Source: Dactylorhiza incarnata (Eukaryota > Streptophyta > Magnoliopsida > Asparagales > Orchidaceae). From it: a stretch of DNA of 64,000 nucleotides. This document shows, in pieces, positions 54,221 to 64,000 of this stretch; within the stretch, counting starts at the first letter, position 1, and each line of letters begins with the position of its first letter. Location: assembly GCA_033032865.1 (NCBI GenBank), contig JAWHQI010000148.1, forward strand, positions 2,375,501 to 2,439,500, read 5' to 3'. The notes beneath the pieces are model-generated. The model saw nothing but the letters and a program-made list of their open reading frames with translations, did no database searches and had not been told where the DNA came from. A program made the position numbers and the translations under genes.

Positions 54221-57200
54221 AGAGGGATCGGGGTGATCCACTGAGGAGTGGGAATCAAGGCAACCCGAAAGGCAAGCATCCACACTATATACCATTGGAG
54301 TGTGGCTTTGACTTCCCAAACCCCACCCCTGTAGGAGAAAATCATCTTCTCTCGGAAGGACATGCCCAACCATGAAGACCCATTCTGCGATGCGCTTGTG
54401 ATCCAGGAAGCCATCGAGAACTTCATCGTCTCTCGGATCCTCACCGACAATGGGAGCTCGGTTAACATCATCTTCAAGAAGGCTTTTGACGAGGTGAAGG
54501 TGGAGGTAAGGAGGGTGTTAGACTCGGATGGACCACTATTTGGGTTCTCAGGGGAAAGGAAAGAGGTGGAAGGAGGAGTAGGGCTCCATGTCATCTTGGG
54601 GGGATAGTCCCGAAACTGCCGGTTAATCATCGTTGATGCTCAAAGCAGCTATAATGCCATCTTCGCGCGGCCCCTCATCAGTGTGTTCCGGTGAGTCCCC
54701 TACTCTTTCCACCAGTGTCTCAAGTTCAGTGTGGGAGGTGTCCAGATCCTGGTGAGGGGAGACGGAAAGGTAGAAAGACAATGTTACGTTACCGCGGTCA
54801 ACGCCATCGCCTGACATGCAGAGGCAGAGGAGATGGATCCGGAGATGGAGAGGCAGGATATGGTGGAAGGGGTTGTCGATGGGCCTGAGGTGGTGGAGAC
54901 AAAAGAGGGAAGGGTAGAAGAGGGTCAGTCCCAGGAGGCAGGGGCAGAAGTGCTGCTGGTAGATTGGGAGTAGAGGAACGAGGAAGAAGGGACAGAAGCA
55001 CTCGCTTGCAGAGGGAAGAAGGAAGGTGATTGGGGGGAGCAATCTAGGCTGGAGGTCGTGGAGGAGGTCGTAGAGCTGGAGGTTGTCTAACGGGTAGGGG
55101 CGATAAATAAAGTGAAGATCAGTGGGGAGCTCAGCCCTGAGGTCCAGAGGAGGATCTTAGCATGAGTCCAAGAGAATGTGGACATCTTCACTTGGAGCGC
55201 GATGAAAATGCCAGGAATCGATTTGGATGTGGCTTGCACCTCCTCAACCTCGAACACGACATTCACCCCATCCGATAGAAGAAGAGGTCCATCGCAGACA
55301 AGCTAGTGGAACCCATTCGGGAGGAAGTGGACAAGCTCATCAAGGAAGGATTTGAATCAGAGATCCACTATCTAGGCTGGGTCTCCATCATAGTAATGGT
55401 AAAAAAGGGAGATGGAAGGTGGAGGATGTGTGTTGATTTCTCCTTATTAAATAAATCATTACCTAAGGATTGCTACCCTTTGCCTCAAATCAACGTGCTA
55501 GTTGATTCAGCCATCTGTTTTTCTCTATTGAGTTTTATAAATGCCTTTTCGAGTTATCATCAGATTTGTATGAACACCCCCCCCCCCCCCCATGCCCGAC
55601 ATTAAGGATGTCTTGTTCATCACTAGGGACAAGTGCTATTGCTACAAGATGATGCCCTTTGGGTTGAAAAATGCAGGAGAAACATAACAACGGATGATGA
55701 ACATGGTCTTCCGTGTGCAGAAGAGGAGGAACCTGAAAGTTTATGTGGATGACCTAATGATCAAGAGCCTGGATCTCGAGTCCCACCTCCGGGACCTTGA
55801 AGAGACCTTCATCACCTTCAGGAAATTCAAGATGAGGCTCAACCCCCAAAAGTGTGTTTTTGGGGCTAGTAGAGGAAAGTTCTTGGGCCATCTACTCACC
55901 CCTGCCGGGGTAGAACCTAACCCCGATAAGATGAGAGCAATTATGGAGCTAAGGTTGCCCATAAATGCAAAGGAGGTCCAACGCCTTACTGGGAAGCTGG
56001 ACGGGCTAAGCAGGTTTCTCTGCAGGGCTGGGTAGAAATGCTAGTCCCTCTTCAAGGTGCTACGAGTGAACCAAAAATTCGAATGGACCTCTGTGTGCGA
56101 GGGGGCATTCTGAGCACTAAAAAGAATAATTAGCCCAGGCCCCGCTGCTTTAGGGACCAAGTATGGTGGAGGACCTATCCCTATACCTGGTGTAGGGGAC
56201 GAGGCGGTGAGTTCTATTTTGGTCTGGGAGGAGGGTAAAAAGCAACTTCCAATCTACTACATCAATAGGGTGCTGAGAAAGGCAGATCTCAGGTATCCAA
56301 TCCTGGAGAAACTGGCCTTCGCCCTGATGGTGTCGACTCGGAAACTCTGACCTTACTTTCAAGCACTAACTATTAAGGTGGTGACCGACCATACCCTTTG
56401 CAACGTCATGGAGTGGGTGGAGCACTCAGAAAGGTTGGCAAAATGGTCGGTGGAGTTAAGCGAGTTTGACATCTCGTTTGTTCCCAGGCTATCAATAAAG
56501 GCACAAGCGGTGGCAGATTTCTTGGCTGACTACGTAACTGAGATGGAAGAGCCCCAGCCACTCCACTTGATGGTATGGAAGATGTTGGTCGACGACGCGT
56601 CGGGGAAACATTTCTTTGGAGGGGGAGTGATCCTGGTGAGCCCCCAGGGAACAAAGATCGAGCAGGCAGTCATCATACATTTCCCACTCACCAATAACCA
56701 AGCCGAGTATGATGGTTTGCTCGCAGGGGTCTGCTTGTCTAGGGAGTAGGGGGTGCATGACATGGAGGTCTCGACGGACTTCGTGGTGGTGGCTTGCCAA
56801 GTGAAGGGAGAGTTCGAGGCAAATGATCCGACTCTACAACGATACTTGGAGAAGGTCAATAGACTCATCGGACAGTTCCGCACTTTCTCAAGTCAGTATG
56901 TGCCGAGGGAGGAGAGCTCCTCGGTGGGCCTCCTGGCCATATTTAGTCTCCGGGCAGGGGGGACGGCGTCAGAACTCTTCCAAACATCCATTGAGGAAGG
57001 AGAGTTGATGGAGGTGAACCAGTGAGCGTCGTTGATGGACCCCTTCATCACCTTCCTGGCGTCCGGGTAGTTCCCAGGAGGGGATATAGATAAGTTGTGA
57101 TTCCGATACAAACTGGCATACCATTCTTTGCATGCAGGAGAATTATACTGAAAGACCCTCTCGAGACTCCTAGTCCATTGTGTGTCAGAATAGGATGCCC

Positions 57201-58270
57201 CTAGAGTCCTAGAGGAGATCCACTCAGGGGAGTGTGACATCCATTCTGGGAGCTGGATCCTGGAAGGAAGGGTGTTGAGGCAAGGTTACTTTTGGCCTAC
57301 CCTCAACAAGGATTTGGCAGAGTTTGCAAAGAAGTATTCCAGGTGCCAGCTGTATGCCCCCTCCAGCTACTACCATCATAGAGGATTAGGACCATCATAG
57401 TGTCATGGCCATTCGTGATATGGGGGCTGGACTTGGTAGGCCCTTTCCCCCTTGCTAGTGGCCAAAGGAAGTTCCTGTTGGTGATGATCGACTACTTCTC
57501 CAAGTGGCTGGAGGTGAAGGCGCTGGCTAAGGTAAAATCTCAAGTTGTAAAAAACTTTATTTGGGGGGAAATAATCTGTCGACATGGTCTCCCATTAGCC
57601 ATCGTCACAGACAATGGGCCGTAGTTTGCCAACGACGAGTTCATTGGTTTTTGCTGCCAGCTGGGCATAAATCTTTGCTATGCGTCGGTCCACCACCCTA
57701 GGAGTAATGGGCAGGTGGAGGTGGCAAATAAAATAATTATGAACTTACTAAAAATGAAGGTCGAGAACTTGAGAGGTAGCTGGGTAGACCAGCTCCCCTC
57801 AGTCCTGTGGGCCTTTAGAACGATGCCAAACACAATCATAGGGGAGACCCCATTCAAGATGTTTCACAGATCCAATGTCGTGCTCCCAATCGAGTTCGAG
57901 ATAAAATCACCCAGGGTGGACGCAGCAGGCGAAGGAGACGAGGAGTGGAGAATGGAGAATGAAGAAGAGCAAAAACTATCTCAGGGCCTGGTGGAAGAGC
58001 TCCGGGACCTCGCTACCGTTAGAAAAGAAGAGGTCAAGCAGTTGATGGTGCGATACTTTGAGAAACACATCAGAGTAAAATAGTTCGAGAATGGGTACTT
58101 GGTTCTAAGAAAGGTTGACGCGACCAGGAGGTGATCCGCAGTCGGAAAACTCAATACCAATTGGGAAGGTCCTTATATTGTAAATGAAGCACTCAAGTCG
58201 GGGAGTATCACCTCCAGGATATGGAAGGGGTAATCCTCGGCCGAACTTGGAGCAGGGAGGACTTGAAACA
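54221..58270 (+). pseudogene. pol: Tat-2 pol: protease, RT, two RNase H domains, integrase, broken
   Basis: Protease: ILTDNGSSVNII (about 54436-54471), then a TAG at 54605. RT: WRMCVDFSLLNKSLPKDC (about 55420) and VYVDDLMIKS (about 55738), with a 15-C run at 55577-55591 that breaks the frame where Tat-1 reads MHPPDIKDV. RNase H: VTDHTL region at 56378. Second RNase H: VSTDFVVVACQVKGE (about 56768). Integrase core: WGLDLVGPF (about 57421), VTDNGP then TAG (about 57607-57624) and GQVEVANKI (about 57710), so all three acidic positions of the D,D,E core can be located. Numerous stops, many at CAG-, CGA- or CGG-type codons. It shows the full Tat domain order that Tat-1 lacks. Confidence 0.87.
55577..55591 (+). 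repeat. Poly-C run, 15 bases, in Tat-2 RT
   Basis: Tat-1 has CACCCTCC at this place, so the run is an expansion in Tat-2 or a sequencing artefact. It shifts the RT frame. Confidence 0.9.
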
Positions 58271-58353
58271 TTTCTACACTTGAACTTTTATGTTGACTTG
58301 ATATAAATTGATATTGTTGTCTTTTTTCGTTATAGGTTCATACAACGCACATG

Positions 58354-59060
58354 TGTTGGAGTGCCCCAGATCGATTCCGCTACCGGGCTCTCATTAGATG
58401 GTGGGTTAGGTTGATCTCTAGAGAGGTTGGCATGGAATGTTGTGTTGGAGTGACCCAGATCGATTCCACTGCCGGGCTCTCATTAGACGGTGGGTCAGGT
58501 TGATCTCTGGAGAGCCTGACAAGGAATGTTGTGCAGAAGTTCCCCAGATTGATTCCGCTACCGGGCTTTCATTAGATGGTGGGTCAGGTTGATCTCTGGA
58601 GAGGCTGGCAAGGAATGTAGTGTTGGAATGCCCCAGATCGATTCCACATCCAGGATCCAATTAGACGGCGGATCAGGTTGATCTCTAGAGAGGCTGGCAA
58701 GGAATGTTGTGATGGAGTGCCCCAGATGGATTCCTCTACCAGTATCTCATTAGATGGTGGGTCAGGTTCATCTTTGGAGAGGCTGGAAAGGAATATTGTG
58801 CTGGAGTGCCCCAGATCGATTCTGCTACCAGGCTCTCATTAGACGGTGGGTCAGGTTGATCTCTGGAGAGGCTGGCAAGGAATGTTGTGCTGGAGTGCCC
58901 TAAATCGATTCCGCTGCTGGAAACTCATTAGACGGTGGGTCGAGTTGATCCCAGGAGAGGCTGGCAAGGAGGGTAATGTTGAACTGCCCAAATCGATTCT
59001 GCTACCGTGCTCTCACTAGAAGGTGGGTCAGGTTGTTCTCTGGAGAGGCTGGCAAGGTGA
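58354..59060 (+). repeat. About 89-bp tandem array, about eight copies, in the Tat-2 3' region
   Basis: Unit blocks are GCCCCAGATCGATTCCGCTA, CTCATTAGACGGTGGGTCAG and GTTGATCTCTGGAGAGGCTG. They match the 97-bp Tat-1 unit except that the start of the unit is shorter. Copies are more diverged than in Tat-1. Confidence 0.9.
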
Positions 59061-59717
59061 AGGTTGCGACGTAATATGGGAATTCCACTACCGGGCACCC
59101 ACTAGCCGGCATGGCGCTCAGAGGGCGAAGTAAGACAGGGCTCGCCGGGTGAGAGGTCTGCAAAATAAACCGGTGATATAAGGCCTCCCGCGAGGGAGGG
59201 CCTTGCTCGCAGGTACCTAAGGAAGGGAAAATGGCAGTGCACCTAGATGAGCGAGTCAAGGGCTCACAAGTATAGATGATAGGGAAGATCAAAATGAATC
59301 GGTCGAGGTAAGTGGCACACGCGGAATAGCGTGGGGGGAGCCTCGCTCGTGGCACCCAAGTGTGAGCGAGCCGGGTCTAACGCGGAAGTGATATGCCTCA
59401 GAGATCAACCGTCATAAGGGTTCGCAATGCGGGGAAGGAGCAGTGACGCTCAAGTGCTTCCGGATGGGGGTAAGCAAACGCGTGTTAAATGACCATACTG
59501 CGAGTAAAAGGGCGTGTGAATGCCATGTGAGGGGTGCACGAGTGCCGCATCAACACTACACGAGTATATGGCGGCAAGGAAAAAATAAGAGAAGAAAAGG
59601 AGCTAAACAAAATTTCATTCCATTTAATAAAAAGGGTTCTATTACAAATGTCACGGCGTTATCGCCGGCCAAAAATTAGAAAATAAATTACATTGGAATT
59701 TAAGGGTGGCCCTCAGA
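59061..59717 (-). other. Tat-2 spacer between tandem array and antisense gene B
   Basis: No coding frame or repeat is recognised. It probably includes the 3' untranslated region of antisense gene B; an AATAAA on the minus strand cannot be fixed with confidence. Confidence 0.4.
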
Positions 59718-61632
59718 CTACTCGCTCTCGTTGTCACCAGGCTCCGGCAGCGTTAAGAATAACTCTGAAACCACCTCTTCGACGGTCAACTGCGCCGCCT
59801 CGTAGAGAGAAGGCCCACCTGCTTTAGGGTGCGGAAGATATGCTTAGCTGCTGTGATCGCATTCCTCTGCATCATTTTATCCATCTCACGCTCTGAGAAG
59901 GTCTGTGTGTTGCCGAGGTGAGGAGGCAGAGGAAGGATGGCCCAGGTCAGCTCGCTGTTCTGAGTTTTCAGCCCAAGGATCTCCTTCTCTAGGTCGGAGG
60001 TGCGGGCAAGTAGCTGACTGGCAGTCTCGGCATCCTGCGAAGGAAAAGGCAAGTTTGTTAAAGGAAACAACGAGAACAAGGGGGGAAATTCTTCAATAGC
60101 TCACCATACCACCCTTGAGGCTGGCGTGGAGGCCATCAAAGATCTCCTGCTTCTCTCTCATGCTCGCACTCTCTTCTGAAGCGGCCTTCAGCTCGTGCTT
60201 GAGCTCTTCAGAATAACTATCCTCCAGGAAGCTTCGCTGACCCATCATGTGGGCAAGCTGCATTGCGCATAGCTGGGCTTGCGCATTTTCGTGAGCGAGC
60301 GCCCGGGATATCAGGTCGTTGAAGTTCACGACATTCTCCTGGCCGTAGAGCCCGAAGGAGAGGCCGAAGGTCTGGCCTTCGATGGTCTCCTACGCCACCC
60401 AGTAGGGGAGGAGGGTTGAAATGGAGGCCCTGTTGGCCTCCGAATCCCAATCCAGCAGAGGCTCACTGGCCTCATCCCCGTTCCTCGTGCCGTGGTAGAA
60501 AATTCGGTGGCTCGCCAGCCCGAGCACGCCTGACGTACCAGCGACCTCTTCCGTGACCTCGCTAGTCCCATTATCTGCAGGCAGGACTGCCGAAGGATCT
60601 GGTCCTGGCAGGTCCCCGAGGACCCCTTTCATCTTAGCCAATGGCACGACTTTCTTCTTTTTGGGCGGCAGTGGCATGGAAGGCACCCCGCAGCCCACGG
60701 ATGCTGGCCGCTTCTTGCTAGAGGGTACATAAGTGCTGGGAGTGTCCCGGTATGCGGAGGTGGAAAGGGCAAGACCCGAGAGGATATTCCTAGTCCTCGC
60801 GTAGGGAGGGGTGAAGTGGAAGGTCTCGCTTCCTTGCGAATGATACAACGGACAGAGGTTAGCTAGCGAGAGAAAAGTAGAACACAAAGTATGGGGCGAA
60901 CGCGAGTCGAACTTGTTCAAGGCGGCACGGGGAGTAGCGAGTCGACGTTTATTTAAAGGTGGACGACCTAAAAAGTTCTTCGTCACCAAGAACTTGAAGA
61001 GCTCGGCTTCGTCACCGCCGAGCGTTGGAGGACAGTAGGTCACCTCGTCATGCTGGATGGGAGAGAAGGGGATATTGCTGAAAGGCTCCTTCACGAAAAC
61101 AAACTTCTGGAGCCAGTGGCGGATCTTATTCACCGTCTGGCAAACCTTAGCGTGCTGTCTCATGAAGTAGGCAGTTCCATCTTTGTAAGCCTGGAAGGAG
61201 AAGATCTTGTGGAAGACCGGCAAGCTGAACACGATCCACTCCTCTCTCAGGTTGTAGGCGAAGGCTACCACGACTGTGACTGAGTTGGGGGTCATCTGGT
61301 CCGGAATCTCGCCAAAATACTTGAGTATCTGGAGAACCCATGACATACGGTTAGAAGCCTTATGCGAGAGCGAGGAGGAATTTCATAAAGCAAATAATTA
61401 CTTGGCGGACTTCCGGCTATAGGGGCAGTCATAGGCCGACATCAAAGTGAGTTGCGGAAATAGCGAGCTCGTCCAGCAAGGTGTCATTGATAGCCTCAGT
61501 CTTCACAGGCTGGTGAGCAGAGATCCCAGGTTGGTACTCGCTCTCGGTGAGCGAGCAGTTGAAGAAAGAGTGGCCGCAAAAGGTCTAAGCGCACTTGGCC
61601 CGGCCCTCAACATCACCACCGTCACCACCCAT
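59718..61632 (-). pseudogene. Antisense gene B of Tat-2 (Transposase_28-like), broken
   Basis: The start MGGDGG at 61632 and the stop at 59718-59720 correspond to those of Tat-1. Exon 1 (61402-61632) has a TAG early and two stops inside the GLxLPLxPEV motif. Exon 2 opens at 61328 with ILKYFGEIPDQMTPN, then FSLPVFHKIFSFQAYKDG. Exon 3 holds TPPYARTRN and the lysine-rich PPKKKKV segment, followed by TLLPYWV and a TAG. A further exon after 60093 is coiled-coil-like (DLEKEILGLKTQNSEL); the last part is frame-shifted. The order and intron places match Tat-1. Function unknown; the PF04195 link is by motif. Confidence 0.75.
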
Positions 61633-61751
61633 TTTAGAGGTTGTTGAATAGCTGAAGAAGCGAGTGAAAGAAGGAAGGAGCGAGGTCTCGATAAAAAAGG
61701 AAGCGGAGGGCTAGTACAATAAATGAGGTATAGTTTGGCATTGCGGCAGGA

Positions 61752-61762
61752 CCTATTTATAG
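61752..61762 (-). promoter_or_regulatory. TATA box of antisense gene B (Tat-2)
   Basis: CTATAAATAGG on the minus strand, identical in sequence and nearly in distance to the Tat-1 box at 30452-30462. Confidence 0.72.
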
Positions 61763-62130
61763 AAAAGCAGAAAAGACGGGAAGGAGTCGAAGCATTGAGG
61801 GGTGTGGTTAGCAGAATCTCTCTGCGATACACCTCGATCCTCGAGCCATCCACTCTTCCTCCCCCACTTGCAACAATAAAGAAGCACGAACACACTGGCA
61901 AGTGAGGCCAGCTCTTGGTAGGCGAGATGAGCACAATATAAGTCGCGGGCCAGAACATGAAGAAATAAAAGTAAAAACTAGCAAACGCGACACAAGCAGT
62001 AAAATCACAGCGCGAGCAAATAAAAGAAAGCCCAATGGAGGGCTAGAAGTACCAAGATAATCATAATAACAGAGTTTGCAGATTGTTCGAAATAAATAAA
62101 GGTTACAATACAGGGTTCGCCGAGTGGGTG
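61763..62130 (-). other. Spacer between antisense genes A and B (Tat-2)
   Basis: About 370 bp with no conserved frame, as in Tat-1 (30463-30794). Presumed gene A terminator and gene B upstream region. Confidence 0.4.
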
Positions 62131-63358
62131 CTAGTGTGAGCGGGATCTGTACTGAATCCATCTCCATCGACCTCGGCCTCGTACCCCTGAGCTCGGCAGT
62201 ACCCGAGGATAATGGTAGGCGTGGACGACACAGAGCTTGCGCTGCAGCAGGCGCACTTGGTTCTCTGCTCGCGAGAGGTGCACCCAGGGAGAAGTGACCT
62301 CGCCGCGAGCATCCAGCCGCAGATCGACAAGGAGCCTCGCGTAATCATCCTCAAGGACGGAGAACCGCTTCTCGGAGTTCATCCTGTCCTCATACGCCTG
62401 GTTGTATAGATCCTAAAGCATGTGTCCACACTTTTGGAGCACCTCAGTGTTCCGCCTCTTCAGCACCTCGGGGTCTCAGGGATCCCCCAGGTAGTCAACA
62501 ATTTAGTCCGGGGGGGGGGGGCATCTCCTCTTCCCCAAGGTCAGGATCGGCAGGAAGTCTCTCACGGGCAGCTGTAAAAAAGAAATCAATGGAGAAAATA
62601 AGGTACAAATAATCACTGATGTTGACCAACCTAGCGAGGACATGATCACTATACCGGGTCGCTAGCAGGAGGAGCTCGGCTGTTCCTAGAAGGCCTCAGT
62701 GTAGGTCAACGTGACAGACTTCCCCTGGCCAGGGGGTGCGGCGATAGCTGGCGATCTGGATGAGGGAGGGTATTGAGCCGCCAGGGCTCTTTTGGCCCAA
62801 CAGACCAAATCCCGGGGTGGGGATTGTCTCGCCCGGTAGAGCTGGCGAGCCCGTTGGAGTGGTACGCTTCCCAAGGGTCGCGAGGAGGGTCTCTACAAGT
62901 GTAGACATCATTTGAAAGTCAATGGCCGAAGGAATCCGATTTGTTTAGAAGAAGGCATGCAACTCACCAGGTCAAGGTGAGGAGTTGAGCAGGTCGACGA
63001 CGTCCATGGTCGCCGAACCGGCCCTCCCAGGGGTTGGAGGGTGAGTGCCCGTCAGAACCTTGCCCGCGTTGACTCCCTCACGAAGCATGTCCTGTGAGTA
63101 AGAGAATAATGTTAGTCTATTTTCATGGGAGTTCAATACCTATCAACTCGAATACCTGTTTGCGAGCCCGGTGTCGGGGGCGCATCTGGGAGCGAGGACC
63201 CATCTTCCCCTATGTGTCACCAGACCGTCTTCGCCTTCTTTATTGGGAAAATCCACAGGGGCCCGCTGGGCGAGCCAAGGCACGAGTTCGATGGTGAATG
63301 ACCGTCCGCTCGCCCGCGATGCATCCAGAAGAGCTTGGGCTTCTTCCAAAAGAGGCAT
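62131..63358 (-). pseudogene. Antisense gene A of Tat-2, broken
   Basis: The start MPLLEEA at 63358 and exon 1 to about 63157 (202 nt, 201 in Tat-1) are followed by a GTATTC donor. Later exons carry PGFGLLGQK and GQGKS, matching Tat-1 PGFQLL and GLGKS. The last exon has DLGEEEMP and YLGDP followed by TGA (DFLGDPRDPE in Tat-1), then a coiled-coil-like part and an RGRGRWRW tail ending at 62131. There are at least two stops from CAA- and CGA-type codons, and a 12-G run (62510-62521) lies in the last exon. Homology in motif order and intron positions is clear although the gene is dead. Confidence 0.72.
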
Positions 63359-63430
63359 TTTGACAACTACAGTTGCAGATGGCGAAAGAAGATGAAGGGT
63401 GAAAGGGTTACCCATCATCCATGATTGGTG

Positions 63431-63440
63431 GTATTTATAG
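63431..63440 (-). promoter_or_regulatory. TATA box of antisense gene A (Tat-2)
   Basis: CTATAAATAC on the minus strand, 73 bp before the start codon. It matches the Tat-1 site in position. Confidence 0.7.
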
Positions 63441-63554
63441 CGCTAGGGATGGGGACCACCAAAAGATTCCTGCTAGGTCAGTAACCACCGACGAACACCA
63501 AGGGTTGGACGTTTCTTTATGATCTTAGGATAATCTCGCAAAGAGCGTGGATTG

Positions 63555-64000
63555 TGTACAACCCCGTGTTCACTGAAGGGTATAATTGAGAATTGGGCAT
63601 AAGCGAAGCAAGTAGGGGCTCGCCGCCTAGCAACGAGCGGTTCGCGAAGGTGAGGCGATTGTATGCTCGCTGCTTTGGGGATCATTTAGCAAGGAAGAGG
63701 CAAGTGAGGGCTAGCCGCCTCGAGTTAGCGGCTCAAGATGGTAGAAAGCGGGCGAGCGCACTCTCCATCAAGCACTCGCATGCCCAGGCTTCTGGATGCG
63801 CAGGACACCAGGCGAAGGAGAGGTGGAACCCCGTTCACCCGGAGGGCTAGGGGGCTAGTAAGTGGTGCCTTCACGGGCCACTCGCATAGTGAGATCTCGT
63901 GAACCTGGCTCGCGGGAAGGCTGGCGAGCGATGCCTTCATGGACCGCTCGCCCAGTAGGGTCCAGAGGTGAATTTACCTAGATACTCTTAGTGGGCTGCT
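63555..64000 (+). repeat. Tat-2 3' LTR, first 446 bp
   Basis: TGTACAACCCCGTGTTC aligns with the 5' LTR start at 45304; GCAAGTAGGGGCTCGCCG and TAGTGAGATCTCG blocks are shared. It is truncated by the window end, so the right target duplication cannot be checked. Confidence 0.92.

Larger units (their letters stand above)
45304..64000 (+). mobile_element. Tat-2: second Tat-lineage element, decayed, right end outside the window
   Basis: The LTRs begin at 45304 and 63555 with TGTACAACCC. Gag, protease, RT, two RNase H domains, integrase, tandem array and both antisense genes lie in the same order as in Tat-1. Copia-3 is inserted in gag. Many stops and frameshifts show that it is older than Tat-1. 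It keeps the integrase core that Tat-1 has lost. Confidence 0.93.

Overview
The window is flowering-plant nuclear DNA made almost entirely of LTR retrotransposons stacked inside one another. I find no host gene, no rRNA or tRNA gene, no CRISPR array and no bacterial feature. The evidence for a plant is the families present: Ty3/gypsy Tat and Athila lineages, a chromovirus-type solo LTR, and Ty1/copia elements including SIRE/Maximus-like ones, with plant-type primer sites (initiator-Met tRNA for copia, the TGGCGCCGTTGCCGGGGA type for Athila). I cannot name the species.

Layout. (1) 1-1323 and 32926-41401: an old SIRE/Maximus-like copia element on the minus strand, with broken gag-pol at 34058-38900, its 5' LTR at 38950-40488, and a second partial LTR copy at 40489-41401. 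A related Tat solo LTR sits in it at 35798-36543. (2) 1324-32920: a Tat-lineage element (Tat-1) inserted in that host at target GTTAT. Its pol is cut twice. A copia element (Copia-1, 4549-21986, target GTTCG) carries an intact 1361-residue polyprotein, and its own 3' LTR is cut by a nearly intact Athila-type element (11227-21945, target TTATT, 1762-residue polyprotein). A 2.5-kb solo LTR (22274-24795, target GTCAT) cuts the reverse transcriptase. (3) 41402-45303: remnant of another SIRE-like element with an envelope-like reading frame. (4) 45304-64000: a second, more decayed Tat element (Tat-2), cut by Copia-3 (47197-53774, target AGGAG), a decayed relative of Copia-1. The 3' LTR of Tat-2 runs off the window.

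The most notable content is between pol and the 3' LTR of both Tat elements. After a tandem-repeat block, each carries two genes on the strand opposite to gag-pol, here called antisense gene A and antisense gene B. Each has its own TATA box, and exon-intron structure is kept between the two copies. Gene A of Tat-1 reads open through four exons (323 codons predicted). Gene B matches the plant gypsy-type 'Transposase_28' family by motif and has a conserved lysine-rich, NLS-like segment. Other unusual signals are a cluster of eight identical 14-bp palindromes upstream of the Athila TATA box, LTRs packed with a GCGGTCT heptamer, a dyad-rich SIRE LTR, repeated poly-G tracts, and stop codons of the kind expected from cytosine deamination.

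Nesting order agrees with LTR divergence counted by eye: about 3% for Tat-1, about 0.6% for Copia-1 and about 0.3% for the Athila element inside it.
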